DNA from: CAZENU01 sp965222125
Lineage (GTDB): Bacteria; Chloroflexota; Dehalococcoidia; Lucifugimonadales; CAZENU01
NCBI GenBank assembly: GCA_965222125.1
Contig: CBDCTC010000006.1
Location: forward strand, 248,001-312,000
Reading direction: 5' to 3'
DNA: 64,000 nucleotides
The notes below the pieces were generated by a model. That model was not told the origin of the DNA. It did no database searches and was given only the letters and a program-made list of their open reading frames with translations. This document shows, piece by piece, positions 54,605-63,651 of this stretch. Numbering within the stretch: position 1 is the stretch's first letter; every line of letters begins with the position of its first letter. A program made the translations under genes and the position numbers.

Positions 54605-54970
54605 CTAGTCGCCGTACGGATACTCCACCCCTTCCTCGCAGACCACGCCGTCCTGGTCGGGGTCGAATAGCGGCCAGTAGTATCCCGGCCGCGACTCCTG
54701 CACCGTGTCGTAGAAGAGTTGCGCGAGCTCCCGGTCAGGGAAGTTCCAGCACTCGACATCGGAGTTGCCCGACACCGTACTGGACCCTCCCAGGCTCGAG
54801 AGGGTCATCACCATCAGGGCGTAGCCGCTGAAGACAACTATCAGCACGTATACGGCCGCCTTCACGGCCACACGCTCGGTCTTCAGCACGACGTATAACC
54901 CGATGACGACGACCGCCGCACAGACCAGGACCTGGGCCAGAACGAAGACCAGGAGGGGTAGCTCGTCCAT
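54605..54970 (-). CDS. membrane protein with Excalibur-like domain
   Basis: A 121-residue protein. Two hydrophobic helices (about residues 5-25 and 34-55) are followed by an extracytoplasmic C-terminal domain: ECWNFPDRELAQLFYD and then FDPDQDGVVCEE, an Excalibur-type calcium-binding motif with paired Cys. The ATG at 54970 has GGAGA eight bases upstream and overlaps the stop of the preceding secreted protein gene, so the two are coupled. Confidence 0.7.
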   Translation of the reverse strand: MDELPLLVFVLAQVLVCAAVVVIGLYVVLKTERVAVKAAVYVLIVVFSGYALMVMTLSSLGGSSTVSGNSDVECWNFPDRELAQLFYDTVQESRPGYYWPLFDPDQDGVVCEEGVEYPYGD

Positions 54971-55622
54971 CAGCCGGTCTCCTTCCGACTGTTCCCGTTG
55001 CCGTACTGCCACTTGTTGATGATCGGCGAGAAGTCGGACATGATGCAGACGGTGATGGGTATGCGGCCAGGCAGCGGGACGCACTCTTTGAAATGGCCAC
55101 TGGCCCTGTCCGCGTGCCACCATCGGTCGGGGTAGTCCATGTCCTCTTCCTTGTAGTGGTTCCCCGCGTACTTCCAGAACTGACGCGCCCAGAAGTAGAT
55201 CTTACCCGAGGTTCGGAAGACCGGCACCCCGTCTATCGCCTCACCGTCCCAACACCACTTCGTAGAGCTCTTGTAAGTGGCTATCTTCCAGCCCCAGTCG
55301 TTCGTATGGTCCACCTCCACCACCTGAGTGTCGCAGTCTACGTGGTCGGCTCCGACAGCCAGGGCTCGGAATAGGTGGAGATGGACTCGCCCGTGCCGCG
55401 CATGGCCGCCAGAACCGCGGCCTCTGCATCAGGCGCCAGGGCCTCATACGCAGCTTCCGGGTCCGCGGCGGCTGCCAGGTCGTTGACAAGCCGCCACACG
55501 ACATCCGGGTCGGTATAGTCCGGCCCATCCACGGCGGGCGCCTCCGCGCTCACCGCACCCGTCAGGAGCAGGATCGCCGCGCTTATCGTCAGCAATACGC
55601 CAATGCCTTTGGTCGCTTTCAT
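54970..55622 (-). pseudogene. secreted protein with a frameshift
   Basis: ATG 55622 encodes a signal peptide (GVLLTISAAILLLTGAVSA) and an Ala-rich region to GESISTYS. There natural coding moves to the next frame near 55370 (RALAVGADHVDCDTQVVEVD) and continues through WGWKIATYKSSTKWCWDG and a Trp/Tyr-rich, Cys-containing C-terminal part to 54970. The joined product would be about 217 residues and resembles secreted actinobacterial/Chloroflexota proteins with YKxxxxWCWDG blocks. Its last bases overlap the next gene. Function unknown. Confidence 0.6.
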
Positions 55623-55812
55623 CGCCCGCCTCCTGTGTGGGATAGCTCCACCTTATTCCCATATCCGGCACGATGTAAAGGGGGTTATCGAGGAGTTTGA
55701 GTTGTGAACAATATCACTGTGGAAGCGTTCACAACGGGGGTGTGGGCTGGCCCACACCCCCGTTGCCTCCCGTGTGATACCCATTGCTCGCCAACTACAC
55801 AGGGAGGCTTTT

Positions 55813-56052
55813 ATGCAAGGCGCAAAGCTAACGTACAAGGGCGCGCAGGGCCGTTTCAGGCGCCGGTCCCGCCGCAAGCGAAGGGCCGACCTGCGCAAGA
55901 CGGCCAAGCTGACGACTCGACTCCGCACGAAGACGCCCAGGGCCATGATGATCCGGATGATCTGGATACGCGACCCTGCGGCGGCTGACATTCGAGGCGT
56001 CGACACCAAGCGGCGACGCGGCGTGGGCCGTCGCAGGAGGGGGATGCTGTGA
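55813..56052 (+). CDS. small highly basic protein (79 aa)
   Basis: ATG 55813 has GGGAGG five bases upstream. The product is extremely rich in Arg and Lys (FRRRSRRKRRADLRKTAK; RRRGVGRRRRG) with one short hydrophobic stretch (AMMIRMIWIRDPA). It could bind nucleic acid. Its end coincides with the point where the opposing serine recombinase fragment loses similarity, so this block may have come in by insertion. It has no recognised family. Confidence 0.4.
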   Translation: MQGAKLTYKGAQGRFRRRSRRKRRADLRKTAKLTTRLRTKTPRAMMIRMIWIRDPAAADIRGVDTKRRRGVGRRRRGML

Positions 56053-56143
56053 CCGCGGCGGCCACGGACAGGTCCACGTCCTGCCTCTCGCTGGAGACCC
56101 TGGCGTAGAGGGCCGCCGGCACCGGATCAAGTCGTTCATTCAT
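56053..56143 (-). pseudogene. serine recombinase, N-terminal remnant
   Basis: ATG 56143 begins MNERLDPVPAALYARVSSER and QDVDLSVAA, the first strand of a serine recombinase catalytic domain; the Ser in YARVSSER is the expected nucleophile. After about 30 codons similarity ends. The start overlaps the stop of the ribbon-helix-helix gene by eight bases, indicating an original two-gene operon. Confidence 0.65.
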
Positions 56144-56363
56144 CAGCTTTTCCTCCTTCTGTCTGTTCCGTTTGGCGTGCGCGCCGCCTCTGCATCCGTT
56201 CCCGCCTGCGCCACTCCAGTTCCTCCATGTAGAGGCGGATGGCCTCCCGGAGCAGCTCGCTCACGATGCGGTCCTCCTCCTTGACCACCTGCCGCAGATG
56301 GTGGGCCATCTCCGGGGGGAGGGAAAAGGTGATGGTGTCGGTGTTTCTGGACTTGGCGGGCAT
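56136..56363 (-). CDS. ribbon-helix-helix DNA-binding protein
   Basis: A 75-residue CopG/Arc-type protein. DTITFSLPPEMAHHLRQVVK is the ribbon strand and first helix, RIVSELLREAIRLYMEELEW the second helix, and the tail is basic and Glu-rich. The ATG at 56363 follows AGAGAG; an upstream ATG ten codons earlier is possible. It likely regulates the recombinase gene that overlaps its stop, or acts as an accessory factor. Confidence 0.75.
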   Translation of the reverse strand: MPAKSRNTDTITFSLPPEMAHHLRQVVKEEDRIVSELLREAIRLYMEELEWRRRERMQRRRARQTEQTEGGKADE

Positions 56364-56408
56364 GGTCTCTCTTTTTGTCTGCAGAAATAGCACACCGTCT
56401 TACTCTTG

Positions 56409-57401
56409 TCATCGTCCATCCCCGGCTTGGCGCCACAGGGCTGCGGGCACAGCCGCGTGGTTCTCCAGACGGCTGAAGGAGTCATTGGCCAGTTGGGGCG
56501 AGAGGACGGCCCGGTCGCGGTACGGCACGGCGACGAGAGCGATCTTGGCCAGCCGCCCGCGCCAGAAGACGGGCCTTGCGGCGGCGGCCATGTCTCCGGT
56601 CCTCGCGCCGTTGCGCCCAGGCTCCTCCTCGGCGTAGGCCGCCCTGCCGGTGAGGAGCACGTGGTGGGCCAGAGAGCCGGGGGACAGGGGCCTCCCCAGC
56701 CGGGGCATGCCACCCCGCTCTCCGCACAGGACGCGGCCGTGCCTTGCTCCGAACGCCGGCGTCCTGGCCGTCACCGAGACCCTGAACCGCGAGGGCGCGG
56801 GATTGGGCGGCCACAGGTGCGGCTCCGCCTCCTCGCTCCGCTCGTACAGGACCGCCATCAGAGGTTGACCCTGCATCACCTCGGCGATACGCAACGCCGC
56901 CGAGACGTAGGAGCAGCGGTACTGCTTCTGCAACGCAACCACGTCGAACCCGGAAGCCTGGGCGAACAGGGCGAACGCCTCCGGCTGCATCAGCGTCGCG
57001 GCGGCGAACCGGTTTGCCTCCGTGCACACCGTCCTGGGCGGCGGGGAGTCGGCGTGAAGGTCACAGAGGGTCTCGTGGATGATCTCGTATGTCTCGTGGA
57101 GCACCGTGAGCACCGTGCCCCCCTCCGGCTGGTCCTTCAGGTGGAGGATGTCGTAGCCGCCGTGGGGCGAGGTGTAGTGGACTCCCCGCATCCCGCCGGG
57201 CAGGTGTCCAGCCTCCGACACCTCGCCGAACCCCGCCTCGCGCAGCAGAACCTTCAGCTCGTCCATCTCGGGGCGGACGGAGACCCCGAAGTACCGCACG
57301 AACTCGCCCGCCACGGCCTCCGGGCCGGTCCTCTCCTCGCAGGACCAGTCGCCCGCGTCATCCAGGAGCTTGCGGCAGAAGCCGTCCCGCGTCGCCGTCA
57401 T
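56409..57401 (-). CDS. ImmA/IrrE-type metallopeptidase
   Basis: A 330-residue protein. VLTVLHETYEIIHETLCDLH is the DUF955 metal-binding helix, here as His-Glu-Thr-Tyr-Glu rather than the usual His-Glu-x-x-His, with more His downstream. EANRFAAATLMQPEAFALFA is the following family segment. Its start overlaps the stop of the XRE gene by four bases. In ICEBs1-like elements such a protease cleaves the neighbouring XRE repressor to derepress the element. The altered motif leaves activity uncertain. Confidence 0.75.
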   Translation of the reverse strand: MTATRDGFCRKLLDDAGDWSCEERTGPEAVAGEFVRYFGVSVRPEMDELKVLLREAGFGEVSEAGHLPGGMRGVHYTSPHGGYDILHLKDQPEGGTVLTVLHETYEIIHETLCDLHADSPPPRTVCTEANRFAAATLMQPEAFALFAQASGFDVVALQKQYRCSYVSAALRIAEVMQGQPLMAVLYERSEEAEPHLWPPNPAPSRFRVSVTARTPAFGARHGRVLCGERGGMPRLGRPLSPGSLAHHVLLTGRAAYAEEEPGRNGARTGDMAAAARPVFWRGRLAKIALVAVPYRDRAVLSPQLANDSFSRLENHAAVPAALWRQAGDGR

Positions 57402-57805
57402 TGGAGGAGCCTCTTGCCGCTGAAGCGTTCGTACACCTCGACGATGAAGCGCTTGGCGTCCAGGGAGAGGGGGCCGGAGGGCCTGGTCCCGAACCGGAAG
57501 ACGGGGTCGGCCAGGACGTACTGGTAGGCCCGCTCAATCTCCAACGGCTCGGCGGCGGGGTCCTGGTCGTCCTCGTTGTCCAGATAGCCGGCCCGCTCCA
57601 TCAGCACATGGATATCGACGCTGTAGAGGGCGGCCAGCCGCTTGAGCAGGTTGGTGCCCGGACGGCGCTCCCCCTTCTCGATCTCCGAGAGGTAGGAGTT
57701 GGAGATGCCGGTGAGGCGCCGCACCTCCCGCAGGCTCATGTTCCCCCTGAGACGCTTGAGCAGCGGCCCGATCTCCAGGTCGTGGTAGCCGATGTCGTCG
57801 TTCAT
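57398..57805 (-). CDS. XRE family transcriptional regulator
   Basis: A 135-residue protein with an N-terminal XRE helix-turn-helix (SLREVRRLTGISNSYLSEIE, then GERRPGTNLLKRLAALY). The C-terminal part could be the protease-sensitive linker. It is coupled to the ImmA-like gene and diverges from the array of helix-turn-helix genes at 58041. Repression of that divergent promoter and of its own is the natural inference. Confidence 0.82.
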   Translation of the reverse strand: MNDDIGYHDLEIGPLLKRLRGNMSLREVRRLTGISNSYLSEIEKGERRPGTNLLKRLAALYSVDIHVLMERAGYLDNEDDQDPAAEPLEIERAYQYVLADPVFRFGTRPSGPLSLDAKRFIVEVYERFSGKRLLQ

Positions 57806-58040
57806 GGACTCCTCCGGTGCGCTGCTGCTGTCCTAATACTGCTGAACACTCTCGGCAGTAAGGCGCGGCTTCGGGGCCTGCGAATCCTGGCCCGCATGAT
57901 CGTGCGCGCCCATCTGGCCTCTCTCACAGAGGCGGACGCCGGGCGGAACGGCTCCGGCGGCGGCCTCGTCCCTCTCCCGGCCCCCGGCGCGGACCCCGCA
58001 TCGGGCGCCGGGCAGGCTCTCCCCCGAGAGGACGACGAGC

Positions 58041-58683
58041 ATGTCGGGTAGGCGTCCCCGCCGGAGGATCAAGCTGAACGCCCATGCCCTGTGGGACCGC
58101 CTCAGCCTTCTCAACATGAGCCAGAACGACCTGGCTGACCTTGCTGGCCTCACGTCGGGCTACGTCTCTCTGCTCGCGGGCGGGAGGCGCTGCCCGTCGC
58201 CGGATGCCCGGCGGCGTCTCATCGAGGCCCTCGGCGTCACCTTTCTGCCGGAGGACTTCCCCGCGCGCCTGGACCGCTTCAAGGAGGCCAGCGGCCTCAC
58301 CTGGGACGGCCTGGCCGGGTGCTTGGGCGTGGACCCGCGCCAGCTTCAGCGGTGGCGGGCGGGCACGAAACCCAGCGGGGACGGGCTGTTCGCCCTCCTC
58401 CTGCTGGCGGCCCGCATCCCCGGCGGCGTCCCGGCAATGGATACGGCAGCCCTTCCCGAAGGACTTTCCGGAGAGGCTGGAAGGGCTCAAGGATCTGCCG
58501 GGGCTTTCGTGGAGGGGACTGGCGGAGCACGTCGGAGTGACGCGTTCGCGGGTGATGGGCTGGCGCCGGGGTAAGGTTCCCAGGGGCTTCGCCCTGCTGG
58601 ACCTCATTCGCTTCTCCCTGCGTGTTGAAGGCGGCCTTGACGCGCTGTTCCCCCGACATCGCCGAGGCCCTGCGACGCCATGA
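58041..58683 (+). pseudogene. multi-HTH protein with a frameshift
   Basis: Residues 1-65 are an XRE-like helix-turn-helix (SLLNMSQNDLADLAGLTSGY). A second module begins LPEDFPARLDRFKEASGLTW. After MDTAALPEG (near 58466) one extra G appears to shift the frame; the other frame gives FPERLEGLKDLPGLSWRGLA and WRRGKVPRGFALLDLI to 58683. Removing that G restores PEDFPERL, matching the first module. It could be one three-domain protein or two adjacent genes, the second starting at ATG 58437. Confidence 0.55.
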
Positions 58684-58701
58684 ACAGGAGAAGTAAGGAC
58701 C

Positions 58702-59001
58702 GTGGGAACCCAGCGGCGGGTCCATAGTCCGCCCGTCGAGTGCGTCCTCCCGGCGGACTTCCCGCAGCGGCTGGTGAGGTTCAAGGAGGCGAGCGGGCTG
58801 ACCTGGCGGTCGCTTGCGCGACTCCTGGGCGTCAGTCCATACCGGCTCAGGCAGTGGTGGAAGAGGGGTGTGGCTCCCAGCCCCGCCCATCTCTTCCTGC
58901 TGCTGACCATCGCCGAGCGCAGGGGGCTGCGGGACGGGATTCTGATGCGCCCCGACCGGGACCTGCCCGAAGGCGCAGACCCGGAGGTCCTGCGGCGATG
59001 A
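58702..59001 (+). CDS. DFP-RL type helix-turn-helix protein
   Basis: A 99-residue protein. LPADFPQRLVRFKEASGLTW, then SLARLLGVSPYRLRQWWKRG, is a helix-turn-helix closely related to the modules just upstream and to the next gene. The start is a GTG with AGGAG nine bases upstream. The C-terminal tail is acidic. It is probably a regulatory DNA-binding protein of the mobile region. Confidence 0.65.
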   Translation: MGTQRRVHSPPVECVLPADFPQRLVRFKEASGLTWRSLARLLGVSPYRLRQWWKRGVAPSPAHLFLLLTIAERRGLRDGILMRPDRDLPEGADPEVLRR

Positions 59002-59050
59002 AGCGTCCGACAGGCGTAATCGTGATCTTCAAACAGAGAAGGCAAGGACT

Positions 59051-59323
59051 ATGGCTAGTGAGGAACGGAATCGGACCCTGGAATACCGTCCGCCGCCCTG
59101 GCCGGAGGATTTCCCGCAGCGGCTGGAGCGGTTGAAGGAGAAGGCAGGTATCTCCTGGAAGCAGATGGCCGAGCGGCTGGGAGTGACGGACCGCGGCGCG
59201 CTGAAGTGGCGGCGGGAGGGCAGGCCCTCGGCGGCCAACTTCCTCGCCATCCTGGAGCTGGCCCGCGAGCTTCCCGGCGGCTACGACCTGATGATGCACG
59301 GCGGCAACGAAGCGGAGGGATAG
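59051..59323 (+). CDS. DFP-RL type helix-turn-helix protein
   Basis: A 90-residue protein with WPEDFPQRLERLKEKAGISW, then QMAERLGVTDRGALKWRREG. It repeats the same module as 58702-59001 and the two modules upstream, so the four form a tandem paralogous array. The ATG is preceded by AAGGACT. A perfect hairpin terminator follows 48 bases after the stop. Confidence 0.65.
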   Translation: MASEERNRTLEYRPPPWPEDFPQRLERLKEKAGISWKQMAERLGVTDRGALKWRREGRPSAANFLAILELARELPGGYDLMMHGGNEAEG

Positions 59324-59371
59324 AAAGGAGCGTCATCCAAGGGAGCCTGCGCCAGGGTCCCCGAACAAAGA

Positions 59372-59407
59372 AAGAAGGCCGGGCGGAATGAACCGCCCGG
59401 CCTTCTT
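59372..59407. terminator. perfect 15-bp hairpin terminator
   Basis: AAGAAGGCCGGGCGG, loop AATGAA, then CCGCCCGGCCTTCTT. It ends the plus-strand helix-turn-helix array and could also stop transcription of the convergent DUF3800 gene. Confidence 0.8.
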
Positions 59408-60216
59408 GTCGTTCCGGCCATTACGCTTCCCGTTCTTCATCTCCGGACGACGCCCTTGGGGGTCTTGCCTCGACACCCTGCGGTTGAGGGCGCGGTCCAG
59501 TATCCCGAAGGCTCGGTCGATGCCCAGGGGCTCCACCATGGACGACGGTTGCTCCTGCATGAGGAGGGCGTGGGAGATGAAGCCGGCCATCTGGAGCAGA
59601 TAATCGCCTTCGGAGCTTCGGAAGGCGGGGCCGCTGATGATGTTCTCTATGGGGATGTTCCGTGTCCTCTCGCCCCCTCCCACAGTTCGTACCGGATGGG
59701 CACGGGGTTGAATGCCCTCAGCCTGCGGTAGGCCTGCGTGATCATCCTCTCCCTGCTCTCGCCGAAGATGAGGAAGGCGTGCCGCCCTGTCGACTTGGCG
59801 GAGATGTTGATGCGGTTGAGGAGCCGGTCGAGGCTCACCCGCTCGTAGCCCATACATTTCGGGCTTGCGGAGGCAGACGTTGAAGACCTCCATGCCGCCG
59901 ATGCTCTTTGCGGCGTCTTCGATGCGGCGCAGCCCGCCCAGGAACACCTCGGCTCCCTCTTGACGGGTGAGCCGCACGTTCTCTCTGCCGTTGCGGGCCA
60001 GCGACCCTCGGCCCGCCAGCAGAGCCTGCCCGTACCCGATACGAGGTCGCTGGCGTGCAACTCCCGGTCTGTGGGGATGGCGTAGCGGTCGCGCAGTTCC
60101 AACCTCCACTCCTGGATGCCCCGGAACAGGTCATTCCACCGCTCGGCGTCGACGCCCAGGGCGGAGCGGACATAGTGGCGGAGTCCCTCGGACTCATTGA
60201 TGTAGTACAGCTTCAT
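59408..60216 (-). pseudogene. DUF3800 protein with three apparent frameshifts
   Basis: ATG 60216 encodes MKLYYINESEGLRHYVRSAL and LGVDAERWNDLFRGI, the DUF3800 start with its RNase H-like first strand. Coding then alternates between two frames: after SGTGR to ALLAGRGSLARNGRENVRL (near 60025), after KPEMY back to GYERVSLDRLLNRINIS (near 59850), and after WEGARG to RNIPIENIISGPAFRSSE (near 59665). Repair would give a product of about 270 residues. DUF3800 proteins are found in mobile elements and defence islands; the function is unknown. Confidence 0.65.
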
Positions 60217-60368
60217 GGGTGCGCCAAGAAGCGCATGGGTTGAGTGTTCCAAGCGTGTGGAACCCGGCCAGGAGTGGGCCGGTGGCTAGGGAAGCAGGCA
60301 CGGGGGCCAGAGGCGGAACCGTGTCTGAAGCCTTCCCGACAATGTGGCGGCGGACACCCTACTGAACC

Positions 60369-60959
60369 GTGCGCTGCTAGCCAGAGTGTCGTTATGGTCA
60401 CGAAAGAAACTGCTGATTGAAGCGTCGCAAGTACAACCACCCGCTCACGGTAGGGCGAGGGTGGAGCCATCGAAATCTCTGTATCCATGAGACAGGGATA
60501 GTTTCCAGTAGACAGGGATATGCCGCACTCCACCAAGCCGGTACTCCCCCGATGACGAGCGCGGCAACGAGCCAAGCCAGGCGTAGAGGCAGGACCTAAG
60601 ACGACATGCAGACGCAACCTGAGCGAACTTGGGAACCACGTTCGGCTCTCCGGTGACGGAGCAGGCCAGCCTGCGGCCAACGCCGGACGTGGGGCAGAGC
60701 CTTCGTAGTAGTCTGAGGTCGGGAAAGCCGGCCACTTGGCGAAGGAAGGCAGTCAGATGGAGCGGAACGAAGCGAACTACGCCGGAGGAGGGATGTATGA
60801 ACCCGACGACGATGGCGGAAAAGTGGATGTTCCCGACGTTGGTCCAACCCATCTGAGGGAGAGCCGGATGCGGCGAAAGTCGCACGTCCGGTTCGGTGAG
60901 GGGGATGGCGCGAACCAGCCGGAGCGATTCGGTCACAGGCGGCGCTGTCCCTACTCTAT
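60369..60959 (+). ncRNA. group II intron lacking a reverse transcriptase gene
   Basis: The 5' end is GTGCG. The middle carries sequence typical of domains I-IV (GGGAACCACGTTCGGCTCTC, then GGTGACGGAGCAGGCCAGCC). A 34-base domain V lies at 60861-60894 (GAGCCGGATGCGGCGAAAGT, then CGCACGTCCGGTTC). Domain VI (GGGGGATGGCGC pairing with GGCGCTGTCCCT) and CTACTCTAT at the 3' end follow. Total about 590 bases with no long reading frame; a short MNPTTMAEKW-type frame in the domain IV position may be the relic of a maturase start. Splicing would need a maturase supplied elsewhere. Confidence 0.75.
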
Positions 60960-61145
60960 CTCGCAAACTCCTTACTCAATTTGGTGTTCAGCTTGATGTT
61001 CAGCGCACCGGGAAGACGTGGGAGGGTCCCGCCCCGCCGGTTGTACGCCAGGCCGCTCCCAACGGTCCGACCCTCTCCACCAGTTCCCGGTGGGAGACCA
61101 GCAGGGGTTGATCGGCGTCAACCATTCTTGCCGGTCGCGCGACAA

Positions 61146-61935
61146 TCATTTTTGCCGGTCTGACTTCTGCTCTAAGTGACGATTCTGGGCCTCGTTTGTC
61201 CTATAGCTTGGCAGGTCGAACTCCAGGATCACGGAGTGGTGAACGATCCTGTCTATCGCCGCCGCGGTCGCCATAGGGTTTGCGAACACCTTCTCCCACT
61301 CACTGAACACCAGGTTCGAGGTGATCCCCAGAGATCGGCGTTCGTAACGCTCAGCTATCAGCGTGAACAGCACCTCGGACTCCTCGGCTCCCTGCGGCAG
61401 ATAGCCCAGGTCGTCGATCACCAGCATGTCGAAGTTGTCCAGCTTCCTGAGCATCCGTGGCAACTCAAGATCCCTCTTGGCGGCCAGCATATCCTGCACC
61501 AGGCGGTATGCTGGGGATGAACAGCACAGAACGGCCTGACTCCACAAGCCTGTGACCTATGGCGCACATCGCGTGGGTCTCGCCGGTGCCCGGCATCCCG
61601 AACGCCAGAACATTGACACCGCGATCTGCGAAGTCCCCCTCACCGAGTCTCTCGAGCTGCTGTCTCAGTTGCACCGGAGTCCTGTTGTGCTCGAAGGTCT
61701 CCCAGGTCTTGCCGGCCGGCAGCTTCGACGTTCTCCTCAGACGGTCCACCCGCCTGATCCGCCTGTCCTCCGCCTCCTGTTCCATCACCTCCAGAAGGGT
61801 CTCGAGGGCATCGGCGTGTCCGGCCTCGCTGAACCTGCCAACGGTCTCCGCCGCCAGTGTGGGCAGCTTGAACTGCCTGCACAGCTCCCTGACACGTTCC
61901 GCCACCGCGCTCGGTGCACCTGTGTCTGCGATCAT
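61146..61935 (-). pseudogene. istB: IS21 helper ATPase IstB, frameshifted
   Basis: ATG 61935 starts MIADTGAPSAVAERVRELCR. The Walker A loop reads GMPGTGETH, with Glu where Lys is needed. After ESGRSVLFIP (near 61510) coding moves to the next frame: PAYRLVQDMLAAKRDLELPR, the Walker B MLVIDDLGYLP, and IstB sensor sequence TSNLVFSEWEKVFAN to 61146. Both the mutation and the frameshift mean it is not functional. Confidence 0.8.
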
Positions 61936-63446
61936 CGTGCACCTCCCACCAGCAGCCGGTCGTACAGGCCGAGGTCCACCGTCCCCGGCAGCTTCAGTTC
62001 AGGTACCGTTGGGGGCGCCGGAGCAGACAGTCTGCGCACCATCGCGTAGTCGAAGCTCAGTCCCGACTCAAGCAGTCTCTCGAGCGCCCTGTCCACCTTG
62101 GACTCCATGGTTGTCGCGGCCAGGTGCAGGATGCGAACGTACTCCACGTCGGCACGTTCGCCCCTCCAACCACACAGTGCGTCGTACGCCAGCCTGAACG
62201 TCTGCGTGGGGAACATCTGCTCCCTGAAGCGGTAGCGTGCGAACGCTCCCGGCTTGCGCACTAGCGACCCTATGATGTCTCGGTAGTCGATGTGAGCCTC
62301 GCCGGCGCCGTGTATCCGCTCCATGCTCTCGACGAGGTGGCCCTTGTAGTACACCTCGATGTGGTCTGCGTACACCCGGACGTCCACCTCCATGCCGATC
62401 AGCCGTGATGGCACCGAGTATGTCCTTTAGCCACCCTGATCGTGCTCCACCTGCGCACCCTGCAACGGTAGTTGGCGTACTCCGGGACCGGAGCCGGCGG
62501 AAGCGGCCTCAGGTGACGACGCTCCGCCTTGAGCTTCGAGTCCACCAGCCTGTTTCGCCGATCGACGACTCCTCTGACGAACTGTCTGTACTCGTCCTCG
62601 GACTCGAAGTCGCGGCTGCCCCTGAGGATCAGCGCCTGGTCCAAGGCGTTCTTCAGACGTCTGTGTCCCTGCTCTACAACGCCGTTCTCGTGCGAGCAGC
62701 GTGGGTTGATCCTGGTGGACTCCACCCCGTAGTGGGTCAGGACAGCCTCGTACCTGGCGTTCACGGCACGGCCACTGCTGTTCTTCAGGTCGTGTGTGGC
62801 CGCCGACAGGTTGTCGGTGCGCACCACACCTGGGTACGCCTCCCAGCTCCCACAGCGCTCCCTGCAGTCCCTGCACCAGCGCCCCGAACGTCTCTCCGAA
62901 GCATACCTCCGCGTAGCGCCAGCCGGAGTGGCTCAGCACCAGGTGGAACAGCAGGTGTCTGAAGGGCTCGCCACCTATGGTGACTCCCAGTTCCGTGCAG
63001 TGGGTGAAGTCCACCTGCGCCTCGCGGCCAGGTGGATGGTCCTGCTGAAACTACACCTCACGATCCGGGCCATGAAGGGCTCTATAGTCTCTGGTCCGGT
63101 GTTGGAGCGTCCTCAGCTGGGACCTGCCGAACCTGCACGGGTATCGCTCGTCAAGCCACTCCAAGATGGTTGTCGCACTCAGCTCACCGTCGGGATCGGT
63201 CCGCAGCAGCGGCACGACACCGCTCTCCCACACGTCCGCGAACGGGTCCGGTCTGCTTCTCCATCTCCGCCTAGCCTTCTTGCTGTCCGACGGCAGCGAT
63301 CCCCGCTGCCACTTCCTTGCCGATCTCTCGCTCATGGCCGCTGACGACGACGCCGCCTGCTGTATCTTGCCTTCCATCAACTTCTGCCTCAGTACAACTA
63401 CCTGTTGACCCGTGATCAATCTGGCACCTCCCGGGTCCCAGACCAT
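61932..63446 (-). pseudogene. istA: IS21 transposase IstA, disrupted
   Basis: The N-terminal part (63446 to 63051) includes a helix-turn-helix region and ILEWLDERYPCRFGRSQLRT, ending at an in-frame TAG in a VYFQQ-like position. The same frame continues with DFTHCTELGVTIGGEPFRHL (catalytic Asp) to ALWELGGVPR. A frameshift near 62828 leads to VRTDNLSAATHDLK (second Asp) and RCSHENGVVEQGHRRLKNAL (Glu). A further shift near 62412 leads to VPSRLIGMEVDVRVYADHIE and the C-terminus. At least one nonsense and two frameshift changes. Confidence 0.78.
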
Positions 63447-63504
63447 CCTTATCTACGGACCGGCAAAAATCGTTGTCGTCACCGGCAAGAATGATTGTCG
63501 TTGT

Positions 63505-63651
63505 TCAGCACTCGCCAAGCCCCCGCGCGATATTGGGCAGCGCATCCTTGATGAGCCGCTCCTCAAGCCCCTTCCGCAGCTGCTCGCCGAAGTCCTTGGC
63601 CTCACCGACCCACTCCGTCAGCCAGCCGTTCTCCCTCAGCGACTCCGACGC
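63505..63651 (-). pseudogene. truncated gene fragment between IS630 and IS21
   Basis: The frame encodes ASESLRENGWLTEWVGEAKD and GLEERLIKDALPNIARGLGE, an amphipathic helical segment that looks like real coding. It enters from the IS630 end and finishes with a stop created at the IS21 border. No family is recognised and both ends of the gene are lost. Confidence 0.35.

Larger units (their letters stand above)
61109..63510 (-). mobile_element. degenerate IS21-type element
   Basis: The ends begin TG and end CA and contain repeated GACAATCATTYTTGCCGGT motifs (two on each side, inverted), as in IS21 multiple terminal repeats. The two-gene istA-istB order with overlapping junction is present, but both genes are broken. 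No target duplication was clear. Confidence 0.75.
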
